The notes under the pieces were generated by a model, which was given only the letters and a program-made list of their open reading frames with translations, had not been told where the DNA came from and made no database searches. Source: Adineta steineri (lineage: Eukaryota; Rotifera; Eurotatoria; Adinetida; Adinetidae). From it: a DNA stretch of 64,000 nt. The stretch's first letter is position 1. Every line of letters starts with the position of its first letter. The stretch spans positions 9,206-73,205 of the forward strand of contig CAJNOI010000331.1 of the NCBI GenBank assembly GCA_905250115.1, written 5' to 3'. Made by a program: the position numbers and the translations under genes. Shown here in pieces: positions 61,291 to 64,000 of the stretch.

Positions 61291-62460
61291 TGATAATAAT
61301 CAAAAAAAAAGAAATTCTCATTTTTTCTTGTGTTCTCAATTGTATATTTTTTGCCTTATTAATTTATTATGCAAACTTTTCTTTTGCTGTGAAGTGTACT
61401 ATTAGTATTTATCTCATATTTTGTATTGATTTGTTTTTTGTATTCTTTATTGCAATATTAAAGACTTGTTATCAAAACATCATCATTCATACTTAAGTTA
61501 ATATATTCGTTCGAATACCATAAGGAATATGAACTAATAATGTCACTCAGTTCAATAATAACAGCGATTATTTTTTGGTTTAGTTTTAACTTAATGAAAA
61601 TTGTCATCACATCCGTATGATAGATTTTAACCCTACCCTGGAGGGGGTCCAGGCTTTTTTTAAAAAAACTTTTTTTTTTTAGTCGTGGTCAAAAAGATAG
61701 TTTAAGAATAATACACTGATCGTGAAAGGGTTAATACTATCGTAATTCTTTCATCATTGTACACAAATTCTTTGTAAGGTGATTCTTTTGAATACTCGAT
61801 TAAATCTTAAAGTTGTATTCATCTGATTATTGAACCAAGAAATATATTTGTATGAATAACTGTAATAACAAAAACAAGTATACATTCGACTGATATTTAA
61901 CATTATGTACTCGAACGAATACATTTATTTGTCTAGAACATACAGACTGATCATAAATACAAGTTTCATAGTCATTCACATATGTAAATTCAGTCTATTA
62001 ATTTCACTTGATAAATTTTCATTATAATATCAATTATGGTTAAAAAATCTTGTCTAGATAATTGAATGATGAGACAAAACAATATTATTATTCGCTTTTA
62101 TATAGCACGTGAATATTTTTTTTTTCAAAGAAGAAGAATTAGTAGTAGGAGAACAAAAAACCAAACAAAATAGAAGAGTATGAATTAAGAATGAGAACTA
62201 AAAGAATTGAAGCAATGATAAAACATAAAACGCAGGAAACAACAATATATATAGAATGTTTTCCTAAAACGATCGTTAGAGCAGAATACATATACAAATA
62301 TGCAAAACGACTGAATACGATTCACTACTCTAAATAGAACATATATATATATTAAGTATAAAGACGTCAAGACAAAAAATAGAGAGAACTTTTTTTTTTT
62401 TTCTTTTATTTTCACATGCTCTTATATAAGAAATGAATTATTGGTTTATTTTCTTTTTTT
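61291..62460. other. convergent intergenic region between the FRS2-like and calcium-sensor genes
   Basis: AT-rich 3' flanks. It includes a possible short TTAA-flanked element at 61627-61734. No gene is seen. Confidence 0.5.
61627..61734. mobile_element. possible very short piggyBac-type remnant
   Basis: TTAACCCT at 61627 and AGGGTTAA ending at 61734 bound a 100-bp body, as in the NOL6 piggyBac-type MITE. Only the first four bases of the termini agree, so this is weak. The body contains a GC-rich CCTGGAGGGGGTCCAGG palindrome. Confidence 0.3.
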
Positions 62461-63261
62461 TTAAACATTAGGTGCTAATAATTGTCGAAGTACATCATCT
62501 TTGAGACAACCATCAACGAATTCATCTCGGGAGATATTTTTATCATCATTAAGATCTAATTTTTCCATTATTTTTTTTACACGATTTTCCGGTGAATTAT
62601 CTCCTTTACGATTTTCTTCACCTAAACAAAGAAATTAATTTGATGTTTATATACAATTAAATCAAATCCATACCTAAGAGATCATAAATAGCCGTGATTA
62701 CTTTGGTCATTTCTTTCTTATCGATCTAAATAGAAAACAAAAGAACAATAATAATTTAACATAACATATTATTGAACTTAAAGGATTAATCACGCGCGTC
62801 TATGCAAAATAATAACTCATTCAACAATACATATCACGTGCTTAGTATAAAGCTGATATGTACATAAAAATATAAATAGAATGCGAATTGTACTTTCTTA
62901 CTTGTCCATTAGAATTTATATCATAAATATCAAAAGCAAGACCAAGTTTATCTCGTACATCACCATTTGAATTAACGTTAACAGCAAGTAAAAATTCAAC
63001 AAAATCAATATAACCATTACTATCCATATCAAATGTACGAAATACTTGTGAACTATATTTTTCAGCTTCATGTTCAGGATAAAATTTCTTATAAACTTCT
63101 GTAAATTGTCGCGGTGACAATTTACCATTTGGACAATCACGTAAAAATGCTTCATGCCATTGATGTATTTGTTCAGGTGTATAATTTGTATTTTTTGTTA
63201 GACGATCAATAGTTTCATCGTTTAATTCAACACCAACGACTTTACCTTCTTTATTACCCAT
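62461..63261 (-). CDS. neuronal calcium sensor (EF-hand, visinin/neurocalcin-like)
   Basis: Three exons in coding order, 62902-63261, 62674-62725 and 62461-62621, give 190 aa, the usual length of the family. MGNKEGK at the start fits N-myristoylation and a calcium-myristoyl switch. Of four EF-hands the first is degenerate (it contains DCPNGKL, as in all NCS proteins). The others have complete loops: DMDSNGYIDFVEF, DINSNGQIDKKEM (split by intron 1) and DLNDDKNISRDEF. NCS proteins relay calcium signals to membrane kinases, channels and cyclases. The HEAFLRDCPNGKLS segment places it in the hippocalcin/neurocalcin/NCS-2 group rather than the calmodulins; the exact subgroup is uncertain. No defect is seen. 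Confidence 0.92.
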
Positions 63262-64000
63262 TTTATATAATTATTATTATTATTATCAAAGAAAATGAAA
63301 TCTGAATATAGGTAGTTTGGAAGAATAAAACAAATATATGTTTTAAACGTGTGATAATATGATAGACGTAAGAAAATGATGAAAGTAAAACTAAAAATGA
63401 AGATGATAGAATAAAAAAAAATAAGAGAAGAGAAAGAAAAGAGAAAGGTGTTGAAAGGAAACAATACACAAAGAAAACAATAGCACAACAAACAGTAGAT
63501 GATGAGCTGTTCGTTGGCTAACACAAGCACGTAAATCGCTTTTATATTTTGTCTCTTTGCTAATACAATTCTTCTCTTTTTTTTTCTCCAACCTACGACG
63601 ACAAATGTTGTCGAGAAGTCATCAGCTTGTAAAAAAAATATAGAAAGGGGGGGAAAGAAGAAAAATGGTTATCGAAGATGCACTGCACTATGCATATGTA
63701 TACATCTAATTCATATTCAATTTTCTAACTCTTATGGTTGGTATATGTATATATGTATGGTATATACTTATTGACGATGCAATGTAACAGCAGTGTGCGA
63801 TGATGCGATACAACGAGTGTCCTTTTCATCGTTTGTTTATAAGGTCGAAATCTTCCACCAAATAAGCAATAGACGATGTAGAAAAGAAAATATATTGGCA
63901 GCAGAAGCAATAAATGAGACTGCTATAGGGCGTGCTGCTTTAATAGATTCTAAGAATATGAGAGAATAAGAAATAACAAAAATTATTCTTATTTTTGTTT
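63262..64000. other. upstream region of the calcium-sensor gene
   Basis: Purine/pyrimidine-skewed, low-complexity 5' flank with AAGAGAA-type and ATT runs. The small frames here are compositional; no gene is supported. Confidence 0.45.

Overview
This window is AT-rich eukaryotic nuclear DNA, very probably from a bdelloid rotifer. The reasons are compact animal genes with many introns of about 45-60 bp and GT-AG borders, an ADP-ribosyltransferase fused to TPRs of the kind expanded in bdelloids, an innexin, an unusual ionotropic glutamate receptor, and a splice acceptor just before the start codon of several genes. The species assignment is inference. Two assembly gaps (100 N at 15834, 10 N at 53473) each interrupt a gene.

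Layout. 0-7 kb: ART-TPR gene (+) and an ionotropic glutamate receptor (+), then about 3.3 kb with no recognisable gene. 10-12.3 kb: SPTLC2 (-, 12 exons). 13-14 kb: orphan TTF-type zinc-finger gene (+). 14.3-22.4 kb: NOL6 (+), whose long introns hold a complete nested single-exon gene and several MITE-like insertions. 24-25.8 kb: protein disulfide isomerase (-). 27.3-28.3 kb: LAMP-type lysosomal membrane protein (+). 30.6-34.2 kb: a BTB-domain gene (-) and one or two orphan genes (+). 38-39.7 kb: innexin with a histidine-rich tail (+). 40-41.1 kb: disordered protein (-). 42.1-49.5 kb: SERTA-domain gene, then a tight same-strand run of phosphatidylserine decarboxylase, ATG14 and PREB/SEC12. 50.5 kb: decayed LZIC-like pseudogene. 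53.3 kb: secreted-protein start cut by a gap. 54.2 kb: a MEPCE N-terminal-like protein (-). 55.4-61.3 kb: POLR3B, then 42 bp later an FRS2-like adaptor (+). 62.4-63.3 kb: neuronal calcium sensor (-).

Most genes are conserved housekeeping genes: sphingolipid and phosphatidylethanolamine synthesis, ribosome biogenesis, ER folding and export, lysosome and autophagy, and Pol III transcription. For most multi-exon models the exon lengths sum to an exact multiple of three, which supports the joins. The most unusual features are the gene inside a NOL6 intron, the concentration of foldback and MITE-like insertions in the few long introns, the operon-like gene spacing with pre-ATG acceptors, and the Gly-Pro-Gly pore loop of the glutamate receptor.
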